Positions 1 through 7,164 of a stretch of 7,802 nt of DNA are shown one piece after another. Positions within the stretch are counted from its first letter, which is position 1. Each line of letters opens with the position of its first letter. The stretch is taken from assembly GCA_963169595.1 (NCBI GenBank), contig CAUJFM010000389.1:1-7802 (forward strand), read 5' to 3'. The stretch comes from Bacteroidota bacterium (GTDB lineage: Bacteria; Bacteroidota; Bacteroidia; Flavobacteriales_F; PHOS-HE28). A program made the position numbers and the translations under genes. The notes under the pieces are model-generated. The model made no database searches. It saw nothing but the letters and a program-made list of their open reading frames with translations, and had not been told where the DNA came from.

Positions 1-987
1 GACCTGGTCCGCAATGCCCGTCTGGACATGAAGGTGACCGACGTGGAGTACCAAGGCGATGGCACCAAGGCCACCTTCTACTACGTTTCGGAGGACCGCG
101 TGGACTTCCGCGGCATCCTGCGCACCCTGAGCGACCGGTTCAAGGTGCGGGTGGAGATGAAGCAGATCGGCGCCCGGCAGGAGGCGGGCCGCATCGGGGG
201 CATCGGCAGCTGTGGCCGCGAGCTGTGCTGCAGCACCTGGCTCACCGACTTCCGCAGCGTCACCACCAGCGCGGCCCGCTACCAGCAGCTGGCCCTCAAC
301 CCCCAAAAGCTCGCCGGTCAGTGCGGCAAGCTGAAGTGCTGCCTGAACTACGAGCTGGACATGTACATCGAGGCGATCAAGAGCTACCCCAGCCAGAACG
401 CCAAGCTCAAGACCCAGCAGGGCACCGGGGCGCACATCAAGACCGACATCTTCACCGGCAAGATGTGGTATGGCTTCAAGAGGCCCGGCGAACCCTTCAT
501 CATGGCCGGGTTCCCCGTGGATGTGGTGCGCGACATCATTGCGCAGAACAAGCAGGGCATTGAGCCGGAGGTGGACCTGAACATGGCCGACGAACCGGCC
601 GAGACGGTGAAGGCACCTGATTATGAGAACGTGGTGGGGCAGGACGACCTGACCCGCTTCGACAGCAAGATCAAGAGCGGGAAGAAGCGCGGCGGCAGCA
701 AGAAGAAGGGCCGCGGGGACCGCGAGCGCCGCCCAGGTGGCGAAGGCGAGCAGCGCCCGCCTCAGCAGGCCCGTGACCGCGGCACCCCGCGACCGGAGCG
801 TGGACCGCGTCCGGAAGGGGACCGCGGACCGCGTCCTCCCCGTCCCGAAGGCCAGGCCGCCCCGGGCGGCCCGCGCCCGGAAGGGGGCGGTGAACGCAGT
901 GGCCGTCGGCGCAGCCGTGGCCGTGGCCGCGGTGGCGACCGCCCCGGTGGTGCCCCGCCTCCACCCTCTGGACCGCCAGCCGCATGA
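1..987 (+). CDS. ricT: RicT/YaaT-like PSP1-domain protein (5' end outside window)
   Basis: The frame is open from base 1 (reading DLVRNARLD before the Met at 28), so the gene starts upstream and the Met at 28 is internal. Numbering from that Met, residues 1-115 match the PSP1 C-terminal core: VDFRGILRTL, then the paired cysteine motifs SCGRELCC (C62, C67, C68) and GQCGKLKCC (C99, C104, C105). In the family these cysteines are linked to iron-sulfur binding. In Bacillus subtilis, RicT works with RicA and RicF in RNA maturation through RNase Y and in developmental phosphorelays. The Bacteroidota role is less clear, and no ricA or ricF is visible here. Residues 120-210 are an ordinary cytosolic region. 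From about residue 217 to the end the protein is a Lys/Arg/Gly/Pro-rich, probably disordered tail. Its stop overlaps the gldH start in an ATGA, suggesting translational coupling. Family assignment is firm; the exact function in this organism is inference. Confidence 0.92.
   Translation, partial: DLVRNARLDMKVTDVEYQGDGTKATFYYVSEDRVDFRGILRTLSDRFKVRVEMKQIGARQEAGRIGGIGSCGRELCCSTWLTDFRSVTTSAARYQQLALNPQKLAGQCGKLKCCLNYELDMYIEAIKSYPSQNAKLKTQQGTGAHIKTDIFTGKMWYGFKRPGEPFIMAGFPVDVVRDIIAQNKQGIEPEVDLNMADEPAETVKAPDYENVVGQDDLTRFDSKIKSGKKRGGSKKKGRGDRERRPGGEGEQRPPQQARDRGTPRPERGPRPEGDRGPRPPRPEGQAAPGGPRPEGGGERSGRRRSRGRGRGGDRPGGAPPPPSGPPAA
676..984 (+). repeat. Low-complexity Arg/Gly/Pro-rich tail of RicT with short direct repeats
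   Basis: The last 100 or so codons of ricT encode a basic, proline-rich tail with repeated RPEG/RPER units (for example PRPERGPRPEG) and RGRGRGG near the end. At DNA level the octamer GGACCGCG recurs at 717-724, 802-809, 819-826 and 826-833. The composition is that of a disordered, possibly RNA-binding tail. Such repeats are prone to slippage, so length may vary between strains. This is part of the coding sequence, not a separate element. Confidence 0.75.
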
Positions 988-1457
988 GACCCGTTCTGGC
1001 TGCGATCGCAGTGGGCCTGCTGCTGGCCGGCTGTTCGGACCAGGTGGTCTTCCAGGCCGATGTGCCCGTGCCCGAAGAGGCGTGGGACCGGTCCTTCACC
1101 CCCGAGTTCAGTTTCGAGGTCAGCGACACCGTCCGGCATCACGACCTCTACATCGATGTGCGCCACACAGGCGATTACCCCTTCAGCGACCTCTTTCTTT
1201 TCGTTGACCTGTACGGCCCCAATGACCGCCATTTACGCGACACGGTGGAATGCCTGCTGGCGGACCCCACGGGGCGTTGGTATGGCAAGGGCACGGGCTT
1301 CATCTTCGCCGACCGGTTCGAGGCGCACGTGCTCTACAAGCTGAAGAACCGCTTCCCGGCATCAGGCCGCTACACCATCAAGCTGGAGCAGGCCATGCGC
1401 ACGGGGCAGCTACCTGGGGTCATCGATGTGGGGGTGAGCGTGGAGCGGTCCAAGTAG
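984..1457 (+). CDS. gldH: Gliding motility lipoprotein GldH
   Basis: This 157-residue protein has a lipoprotein signal peptide: MRP, a hydrophobic stretch VLAAIAVGLLL, then the lipobox LAGC with the acylated cysteine at residue 17. The mature part shows the GldH pattern: an FSFEVSDT strand, HHDLYIDVRHTGDYPFSDLFLFV (residues about 52-74), a DPTGRWYGKGTG segment (94-105) and the C-terminal FPASGRYTIKLEQAMR with IDVGVSVE. GldH is a cell-envelope lipoprotein needed for gliding in Flavobacterium johnsoniae, where mutants also lose functions tied to the type IX secretion system. Length is normal for the family. The start overlaps the ricT stop by 4 bp. The order ricT, gldH, penicillin-binding protein is one I recall as common in Bacteroidota. 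The gene alone does not prove the cell glides, because non-gliding members also keep gldH. Confidence 0.9.
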   Translation: MRPVLAAIAVGLLLAGCSDQVVFQADVPVPEEAWDRSFTPEFSFEVSDTVRHHDLYIDVRHTGDYPFSDLFLFVDLYGPNDRHLRDTVECLLADPTGRWYGKGTGFIFADRFEAHVLYKLKNRFPASGRYTIKLEQAMRTGQLPGVIDVGVSVERSK

Positions 1458-1549
1458 GACATACGGGCCCGATCATGGGCAGCGTTGTTGATAGGTCGCC
1501 CGGCTGCGCGGCCGTGCATGCGATCAGGTGCCGGTAATTTCACCGCCCG
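1458..1549. other. Intergenic gap between gldH and the penicillin-binding protein gene
   Basis: These 92 bp hold no open frame with recognisable content. There are two weak 4-bp-stem hairpins (1467-1480 and 1501-1514), neither followed by a T run. A poor -7-like string, TAATTTCA, lies at 1535-1542. The gap is the largest in the first block, so a promoter for the downstream gene could lie here, but none is convincing. Confidence 0.5.
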
Positions 1550-3958
1550 ATGGCGAACAAGGGGACAAGCGGGTCGAAGGGACGATGGGTCTGGATCTGG
1601 TGGGGCGTGGTGCTCTCACCGGTGCTGGGCCTGTTCTTCATGCTCCTGCTGGCCTCCTTCAGCGACCTGCCCGGCACGGAAGACCTGGAGAACCCGCGCA
1701 GCGACCTGGCCACGGCCGTGCTCTTCAGCGATGGCACCCAGATGGGCCAGTACTACCGGGAGAACCGCATCCCGGTGGACTATGCCCGCATCAGCCCCAA
1801 CGTGGTGAACGCGCTGATCGCCACCGAGGATGAGCGCTTCCGGGAGCACAGCGGCGTGGACCTGCGCGGTACGTTGCGCGCGGCCGTGTTCCTGGGCAAG
1901 AAGGGCGGCGCCAGCACCCTCACGCAGCAGCTGGCCAAGATGCTCTTCACCGAGCGCTCGCCCAACTTCATCAAGCGCACCTTCCAGAAGTTCCAGGAAT
2001 GGATCATCAGCGCGCGGCTGGAGCGCCAGTACACCAAGGACGAGATCATCGCCATGTACCTCAACCGCTTCGACTGGATCAACCAGGCGGTGGGGATCCA
2101 CAGTGCGGCGCGCGTCTATTTCAACACCACGCCCGACTCGCTGCGCATCGAGGAGGCGGCCCTGCTGGTGGGCATGTGCAAGAACCCGGCGCTCTTCAAC
2201 CCCATGCGGCGCCCGGACACCACCCTGCATCGCCGCATGGTGGTGCTGGACCAGATGCGGAAGAACGGCTTCCTCACCACGCAGGCGTACGATTCGCTGA
2301 AGGCCCTGCCCATCGGGATCCGCTTCCAGCGCGTGGACCATACCGAAGGACCGGCACCCTATTTCCGCGAGGTGCTGCGCGGCAAGCTGCAGGCCCTGCT
2401 GGCCGAACGCAACGAGGATGGTGAGCTGCGCTTCGCCAAGCCCGATGGCACCCCGTACGACATCTACACGGATGGGCTCAAGGTGTACACCACCATCGAC
2501 CGCCGCATGCAGGCCTATGGCGAATGGGGCCTGCGCGAGCACCTGGCCTCCGAGCTGCAACCCGACTTCTTCAAGGACCTCGCGAAGAAGAAGAACCGCC
2601 CCTTCGATTTCCGCGTGACCCAGGAGGAGATCGATGGCATCCTCAACACCGCGATGAAGCGCAGCGTGCGCTACAAGGTGCTCACCGGCAAGCAGTGCGG
2701 CAACTGCGAACGCCCCTCGCGCTACATCGAGCAGGTGATGCACAACGGCCGTAAGCATTTCCATTGCCGCCCCGACCTCGGCGGTTGCGATGGCTACTGG
2801 CCGGTGGTGAAGGAGGCCGACATCCCGAAGGTGTTCGACACGCCAGTGAAGATGCGCGTGTTCAGCTGGAGGGGTGAGATCGACACGGTGATGAGCCCGA
2901 TGGATTCGATCCGCTATTACAAGAGCTTCCTGCAGAGCGGCCTGCTCAGCCTTGATCCGCACACAGGTTTTGTGAAGGCCTGGGTGGGCGGCATCGACTT
3001 CAAGCACTTCCAGTACGATCACGTGGACCAGGCGCGTCGCCAAGTAGGCTCCACATTCAAACCCTTCGTGTACGCCACCGCCCTGCGCGAGGGCATGGAC
3101 CCCTGCCGCGAGGTGCCCAACCAGAAGGTGTGCTTCGACATGCCGCCCGGCCAGCCCGACTGGTGCCCGGAGAACAGCGATGCGGTCTACGGCGGCATGG
3201 TGACCCTGGAGTACGCTCTGGCCAACTCCATGAACACGGTGACGGCCTGGCTCATGAAACAGTACGGTCCCCAGGCGGTGACCGTGCTGGCGCGACACAT
3301 GGGCGTGAAGAGCCCGCTGGACCCCGTTCCCTCGCTCTGCCTGGGTGTGGCCGACCTCACGCTGATGGAGATGACAGGGGCCTTTGCCTCCTTCGCCAAC
3401 CAGGGGGTCTACATCGAGCCCATCCTGTTCACGCGCATCGAGGACAAGAACGGCAACACGATCTATGACGTGACGCCGAAGACCTACGAGGCGCTCGATG
3501 AGCAGACCGCGTACAAGATGCTGAAGATCCTGAAGGGCGTGACCGACGGGGCCTACAACCCCAGCACCGGCAAGGTGGTGGGCACCGGCCTGCGCCTGCG
3601 CACCAGCTGGGGCAACCGCCAGAAGTACGCCAACATCAAGTTCCCCACGGCCGGCAAGACGGGCACCACGCAGAACAACTCCGACGGCTGGTTCATCGGC
3701 ATCACCCCCGATCTGGTGACCGGGGTCTGGACCGGTGCGGATGACCGCAGTGTTCGGTTCGCCAGCACCGACAAAGGACAGGGCGCGAACATGGCCCTGC
3801 CCATCTATGGCTACTTCATGAACCGGGTCTATGCCGACCCCTCGATCGATATCAGCACGGGCGATTTCGAGGTGCCCCAGGGCTTCGACCCCACGACGAT
3901 CGATTGCCGCCAGCGCAGCAAGGGGGGCGGCACGACCACCACGCCCACGTGGGACTAA
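1550..3958 (+). CDS. mrcA: Class A penicillin-binding protein 1A (transglycosylase/transpeptidase)
   Basis: This complete 802-residue bifunctional enzyme polymerises lipid II into glycan strands and cross-links the peptides on the outer face of the inner membrane. A short basic N-terminus is followed by one membrane anchor (about residues 12-36). The GT51 domain covers about 55-230. It shows ATEDERFREHSGVD with catalytic E93, GGASTLTQQ (119-127), the RKxxE-type motif around KFQE with E150, and YTKDEIIAMYLN (161-172). The transpeptidase domain (about 460-760) has the nucleophile in GSTFKPF (S501, K504), the SMN motif (S560, N562) and GKTGTT (K703-G705). All active-site motifs are present, so the enzyme should be functional. 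Between the domains, residues about 376-420 carry an extra four-cysteine segment. The C-terminus is a short GGGTTTT tail. The Met at 1550 suits the basic-then-hydrophobic anchor. It lies 92 bp after gldH and 22 bp before the next gene. Confidence 0.96.
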   Translation: MANKGTSGSKGRWVWIWWGVVLSPVLGLFFMLLLASFSDLPGTEDLENPRSDLATAVLFSDGTQMGQYYRENRIPVDYARISPNVVNALIATEDERFREHSGVDLRGTLRAAVFLGKKGGASTLTQQLAKMLFTERSPNFIKRTFQKFQEWIISARLERQYTKDEIIAMYLNRFDWINQAVGIHSAARVYFNTTPDSLRIEEAALLVGMCKNPALFNPMRRPDTTLHRRMVVLDQMRKNGFLTTQAYDSLKALPIGIRFQRVDHTEGPAPYFREVLRGKLQALLAERNEDGELRFAKPDGTPYDIYTDGLKVYTTIDRRMQAYGEWGLREHLASELQPDFFKDLAKKKNRPFDFRVTQEEIDGILNTAMKRSVRYKVLTGKQCGNCERPSRYIEQVMHNGRKHFHCRPDLGGCDGYWPVVKEADIPKVFDTPVKMRVFSWRGEIDTVMSPMDSIRYYKSFLQSGLLSLDPHTGFVKAWVGGIDFKHFQYDHVDQARRQVGSTFKPFVYATALREGMDPCREVPNQKVCFDMPPGQPDWCPENSDAVYGGMVTLEYALANSMNTVTAWLMKQYGPQAVTVLARHMGVKSPLDPVPSLCLGVADLTLMEMTGAFASFANQGVYIEPILFTRIEDKNGNTIYDVTPKTYEALDEQTAYKMLKILKGVTDGAYNPSTGKVVGTGLRLRTSWGNRQKYANIKFPTAGKTGTTQNNSDGWFIGITPDLVTGVWTGADDRSVRFASTDKGQGANMALPIYGYFMNRVYADPSIDISTGDFEVPQGFDPTTIDCRQRSKGGGTTTTPTWD
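2696..2788 (+). other. Four-cysteine, zinc-ribbon-like segment inside the penicillin-binding protein
   Basis: Within the linker between the GT51 and transpeptidase domains, the protein has C383-x2-C386-x19-C406-x6-C413, with His403 and His405 beside the third cysteine. The spacing, with one CxxC knuckle and a later C-x6-C pair, resembles a treble-clef or zinc-ribbon metal site. The flanking sequence (ILNTAMKRSVRY before, VFDTPVKMRVFSW after) is the ordinary linker of Bacteroidota class A enzymes, so this looks like an insertion. Because it faces the periplasm, the cysteines may instead form disulfides. Confidence 0.55.
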
Positions 3959-3980
3959 CTTGGTCCGGTCACCCCACCGG

Positions 3981-4628
3981 ATGCCCGAGGAGCTTCGCAG
4001 TTTCCGCCGCTTTGCCGACCTGGACGAGGCCTTGTCCACGGCCGCCTTGCTCCGTGAAGCTGGATTCGATGCGACGGTCCGGGAGAACAGCGCCGTCTTT
4101 GATGTGACCTTCACGGCCGGGGTCGAACGCGAGCATCATGTGCTCCTGCCGGCGGACCAGTTCGGTGGTGCGGAGGCCCTGCTGGAGGAGCATGCGCGCG
4201 AGGAGGACGCGCCCCTTCCGGCCGAGCATTACCTGCGCACGTTCGACAACGAGGAGCTGCTGGCGGTGCTGCGCGAAGCGGATGCCTGGAGCCCCCAGGA
4301 CCGCGTATGGGCCGCTGATCTGCTGCGCGACCGCGGCGTCACCATCGACACGGACGCCCTGCGCATGGCCCGGCAGCGCCGCATGGCCCAGCTCGCGGAA
4401 CCGGAGCCTGCGGGCCGTATCTGGCTCGCCACCGGCTTCGCCTTGATCTGGCTGGGGGGCATCGGGGCCATGGTGATCGGGTGGAGCCTGTTGAACGCAC
4501 GCAAAGTGCTTCCGGATGGGCGATCGGTGTATCGCTATGCCGAGGCGGACCGCCGCATGGGGCAGGTCATCCTGGTGATGGGCGCCACCGTGCTCATCGG
4601 CACGCTCTACTTCCTGTTCCGCTGGTGA
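3981..4628 (+). CDS. DUF2007-like domain protein with two C-terminal membrane segments
   Basis: This 215-residue protein starts with a region like the DUF2007 'putative signal transducing protein' family (about residues 5-72): a short strand, a helix with LLREAGFDATVREN, then HHVLLPADQFGGAEALLEE. Next comes a conserved-looking helical segment, FDNEELLAVLREADAWSPQDRVWAADLLRDRGV (about 88-120), of a type often seen in Bacteroidota hypothetical proteins. Two membrane segments follow at about 147-170 and 194-213, leaving a soluble N-terminal part that is probably cytosolic. The Met at 3981 is chosen because it opens the domain and lies 22 bp after the preceding stop. An in-frame Met at 3831 would overlap the penicillin-binding protein gene by 128 bp with unrelated, biased residues. 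The function is unknown; the family name rests on weak similarity, and its closeness to the peptidoglycan synthase gene does not establish a link. Confidence 0.85.
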   Translation: MPEELRSFRRFADLDEALSTAALLREAGFDATVRENSAVFDVTFTAGVEREHHVLLPADQFGGAEALLEEHAREEDAPLPAEHYLRTFDNEELLAVLREADAWSPQDRVWAADLLRDRGVTIDTDALRMARQRRMAQLAEPEPAGRIWLATGFALIWLGGIGAMVIGWSLLNARKVLPDGRSVYRYAEADRRMGQVILVMGATVLIGTLYFLFRW

Positions 4629-4658
4629 TCGGTGCCAGGCACACGTGCTGCGGCCTCC

Positions 4659-4666
4659 TATCTTCG
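4659..4666 (+). promoter_or_regulatory. Possible Bacteroidota -7 promoter element upstream of scoA
   Basis: TATCTTCG matches the Bacteroidota -7 consensus TAnnTTTG at five of its six fixed positions. It ends 19 bp before the scoA start, leaving room for a short leader. It lies in the only gap (57 bp) before the three-gene scoA block. No good TTTG is seen at the expected -33 distance, so support is partial. Confidence 0.35.
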
Positions 4667-4685
4667 TCGCACTTCATTTAGGACC

Positions 4686-5384
4686 ATGAACAAGGTGGTG
4701 GCGAACGCCGACGAGGCGCTGCAGGGGCTTGTGGACAACATGACGCTGATGGTGGGCGGCTTCGGCCTGTGCGGCATCCCGGAGAACAGCATCAACGCCT
4801 TGGTGCGGAAGGGGGTGAAGGGCCTCACCTGTATCAGCAACAATGCCGGTGTGGACGACTTCGGCCTAGGCCTGCTGCTGCAGACCAAGCAGATCCGCAA
4901 GATGATCAGCAGCTATGTGGGCGAGAACGCCGAGTTCGAGCGCCAGATGCTGAGCGGTGAACTGGACGTGGAGCTGATCCCCCAGGGCACCCTGGCCGAA
5001 CGCTGCCGCGCTGGAGGTGCGGGCATTCCGGCCTTCTTCACGCCCGCCGGCTATGGCACCGAGGTGGCCGCCGGCAAGGAGACGCGTGAATACGACGGCA
5101 AGATGTACGTGCTGGAACGCTGGCTCCGCGCCGACTTCGCCCTGGTGAAGGCCTGGAAGGGCGACCGCTTCGGCAACCTGGTGTACAAGCGCACCGCACG
5201 CAACTTCAATCCGATGATGGCCATGGCGGGCAAGATCACCGTGGCCGAGGTGGAGCACCTGGTGGAACCCGGTGAGCTCGATCCGGACGAGATCCACACG
5301 CCAGGGATCTTCGTGCAGCGCATCTTCCAAGGTGTGGACTACGAGAAGCGGATCGAACAACGCACCGTGCGCCCCAAGGCCTGA
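4686..5384 (+). CDS. scoA: Succinyl-CoA:3-oxoacid CoA-transferase, subunit A
   Basis: This complete 232-residue alpha subunit belongs to the family I CoA-transferases. Together with ScoB it moves CoA from succinyl-CoA to acetoacetate, giving acetoacetyl-CoA and succinate in the cytosol, so ketone bodies or related short-chain acids can enter central metabolism. Visible signatures are the glycine-rich GGFGLCGIPE (residues 24-33), SNNAGVDDFGLGLLL (51-65), SSYVGENAEFERQ (75-87), the ELIPQGTLAERCRAGGAGIPAFFTPAGYGT stretch (96-125) and VAEVEHLVEPGELDPDEIHTPGIFV (186-210). These fit SCOT better than the butyrate or oxoadipate relatives, though substrate choice cannot be settled by eye. The start at 4686 gives the usual family length; an in-frame Met at 4632 would add 18 atypical residues and cross the likely promoter element. 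The stop lies 3 bp before the next gene. Unusually, the B subunit is not the next gene but one further on. Confidence 0.95.
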   Translation: MNKVVANADEALQGLVDNMTLMVGGFGLCGIPENSINALVRKGVKGLTCISNNAGVDDFGLGLLLQTKQIRKMISSYVGENAEFERQMLSGELDVELIPQGTLAERCRAGGAGIPAFFTPAGYGTEVAAGKETREYDGKMYVLERWLRADFALVKAWKGDRFGNLVYKRTARNFNPMMAMAGKITVAEVEHLVEPGELDPDEIHTPGIFVQRIFQGVDYEKRIEQRTVRPKA

Positions 5385-5387
5385 CCG

Positions 5388-7160
5388 ATGGCCCCTTCCC
5401 GGGAGCGCCTCTTGTTCCTGCTCCTGGCCGCACTGGCCGGACTTTACGTGGTGTTGCGCGCCGCGCTGGTCCCTTGGGTGCATGATGAATGTGCATCGCT
5501 CTTCTGGTTCGTGGAACGTGGGGAGTACCTGCCGTGGAAGGCCCATTGGGATGCGAACAACCATGTGCTCAGTTCGGCGATCGGCACGGCCGTTTATCGC
5601 GTGGCAGGCCTGGGCCTGTTCGCCTCGCGCATCGGCAGTGTGCTGGCCTTTGTCGCATACGCCTGGGCCGCCTACCACCTGGGCCGTCGCCTACAGGAGC
5701 CACTCGTACGCTGGTGCCTCTGGGCCGCCCTGCTCGCCTGTCCCTTCGTGATCGAGTTCTTCTCGCTCTTCCGCGGCTATGGGCTGGAGCTGGCCTTCTG
5801 GCTGGTGGCGCTGGAAGGCTTGCTCCGGCTGGTTGGCGAGTGGCGCACCAGGGACCTGGTGATCACCCTCGCTGCGCTGTTCCTCGCCAATGCCGCCGTG
5901 CTCGCCCTGCTGCCGATCTGGGCATTGATCGTTGCGGCGCTCACGTTCATCTTCCTGGGTCGATGGCGTTCGCTCGCCATGGGCGCTCGTGTGGGCCAGT
6001 CCATCGGCCTTGTCCTGTTAGGTCTCGCGCCCCTGATCGTTGGTGCGCTGATCGCGTTGGAACTTCGTGAGCGCGGCCTGCTTTATCACGGCGGCACCGA
6101 GGGTTTCAGGGTGGTGACCGTTTCCTCGCTACTGCACTACACGTTCGCGGCGGAAGGGCTTTTGGCGCATCTCCTGGTCGGCGCGCTGGCCGTACTGGCC
6201 CTGTTGCCGCTGCTCATCCCGGGGGAAAAACGCGGTCCGCTGCTGGTGCTGGCCCTTGTGCTGTGGGCCGAGGTCTTCGCGCGCATCGGCATGGCCCAAT
6301 GGCTGGGCGTGAACTACCCGAAGGACCGCGCGGCCATTCACCTGGTGCCCCTCTTCGTGCTGATGCTGGCCTATGCGCTGGATGTGGCCGCGCGTCGCCG
6401 GGCCGTACTGCGCTGGGGGGCGCTGGTCCTTCTCGCCTTTCCCTTGCGCACCCTGGCCACCCTGAACACATCCATCACATCGATCTGGCCGGAGCAATCC
6501 GTGCCGCCCGAGCTACTGGAGCGCATGGCGGTCCCTGATGGCGCACCGCCACCGATCATCGGGGCCTATCACCAGTTTCAATTGGTGGTGCCCTATGGTG
6601 CCCGGGTGCATGGGCTCAAGGTGCCGCCCCTGCATTGGGCGGATTTCCCCCACGGAGCCTATGACCTGCTGCTGCTCGATGAACGGGTCGGGGAGACGGA
6701 CCGCGCTGGGTTCGACATCATGGCCCGAACGCCTCTGAACGGACTGGTGCTGATGGAGCGCGAGCGACCGCTCCATTGGATAGCAGAGACCGCCTATGAC
6801 TTCGCCGATCCGGACCCACAACAAGAGTTCGTTGAGCTATGGCGTGGTGATACCCTGACGGATGGCCTTGATCGCGTGTTGGAGGTGGTGGGCAGGCTGG
6901 GTTCGGCCGGTGGTTTTGCCGCTCCCGAACTGGTGTCCACGGTCAAGGGGCCGGCCGGCGACCTGTATTACCAGCCCATCCCCTTCGCCTTGGAGCGCCC
7001 CGTGTGGAACGGCGAGCAGTTCAGCAGACGCATTCTTGTGCCCGCGAAACCCGAAGCCACAAGCCGGGTCGTTTACATTTGGAACGTCCACCGGCAACCG
7101 CTGTACTTCGAGCAGTTGAAGATCACCGTGAGCCGCGGACCGTTGGACACCTTACGCTGA
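5388..7160 (+). CDS. GT-C-like multi-pass membrane glycosyltransferase, probable
   Basis: This 590-residue integral membrane protein has about 10-12 predicted membrane segments between residues 8 and 356, followed by a mostly soluble part of about 230 residues. The first outer loop carries HDE (32-34) and then a WDANNH motif (54-59), which matches the GT-C/PMT pattern of an acidic catalytic pair after the first membrane helix. FFSLFRGYGLE (124-134) and NYPKDRAAIHLVPLF (309-323) also recall Bacteroidota relatives of this fold. Such enzymes transfer sugars from polyprenyl-phosphate donors on the outer face of the inner membrane. The donor and acceptor are unknown here. The C-terminal part ends in a strand-rich stretch (VVYIWNVHRQPLYFEQLKITV, about 561-581) that could be a small beta-sandwich. 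The gene sits 3 bp after scoA and 4 bp before scoB, so it should be co-transcribed. Codons ending in T appear somewhat commoner than in the sco genes. The family call rests on motif memory only. Confidence 0.8.
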   Translation: MAPSRERLLFLLLAALAGLYVVLRAALVPWVHDECASLFWFVERGEYLPWKAHWDANNHVLSSAIGTAVYRVAGLGLFASRIGSVLAFVAYAWAAYHLGRRLQEPLVRWCLWAALLACPFVIEFFSLFRGYGLELAFWLVALEGLLRLVGEWRTRDLVITLAALFLANAAVLALLPIWALIVAALTFIFLGRWRSLAMGARVGQSIGLVLLGLAPLIVGALIALELRERGLLYHGGTEGFRVVTVSSLLHYTFAAEGLLAHLLVGALAVLALLPLLIPGEKRGPLLVLALVLWAEVFARIGMAQWLGVNYPKDRAAIHLVPLFVLMLAYALDVAARRRAVLRWGALVLLAFPLRTLATLNTSITSIWPEQSVPPELLERMAVPDGAPPPIIGAYHQFQLVVPYGARVHGLKVPPLHWADFPHGAYDLLLLDERVGETDRAGFDIMARTPLNGLVLMERERPLHWIAETAYDFADPDPQQEFVELWRGDTLTDGLDRVLEVVGRLGSAGGFAAPELVSTVKGPAGDLYYQPIPFALERPVWNGEQFSRRILVPAKPEATSRVVYIWNVHRQPLYFEQLKITVSRGPLDTLR

Positions 7161-7164
7161 ACCG

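Noticed and set aside
671..1232. Overlapping frames on both strands across the ricT tail and gldH
   Set aside because: These come from the GC-rich low-complexity tail; the products are Arg/Pro/Gly-rich without family features, while ricT and gldH explain the region.
1467..1514. Hairpins GCCC-GATCAT-GGGC and CGGC-TGCGCG-GCCG after gldH as a terminator
   Set aside because: Stems are only 4 bp and no T run follows; such pairings are expected by chance at this GC content.
1535..1542. TAATTTCA as a -7 promoter element for the penicillin-binding protein gene
   Set aside because: It lacks the last T and G of TAnnTTTG, sits only 7 bp before the start codon and has no -33 TTTG at a suitable distance.
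3831..3980. Upstream start for the DUF2007-like gene
   Set aside because: It would overlap the penicillin-binding protein gene by 128 bp and add about 50 Arg/Ala/Pro-rich residues unlike the domain that follows.
1616..4114. An 832-codon open frame on the minus strand, antisense to the penicillin-binding protein gene
   Set aside because: The + strand frame encodes a full enzyme with every catalytic motif. The antisense product is rich in His, Ala, Gly, Leu and Val with no recognisable domain, as expected from GC-rich codon bias that removes antisense stops.
4866..5678. A 270-codon minus-strand open frame across scoA and the next gene
   Set aside because: It spans two real + strand genes and their junction, has a His/Gln-rich composition and no domain, so it is a shadow.
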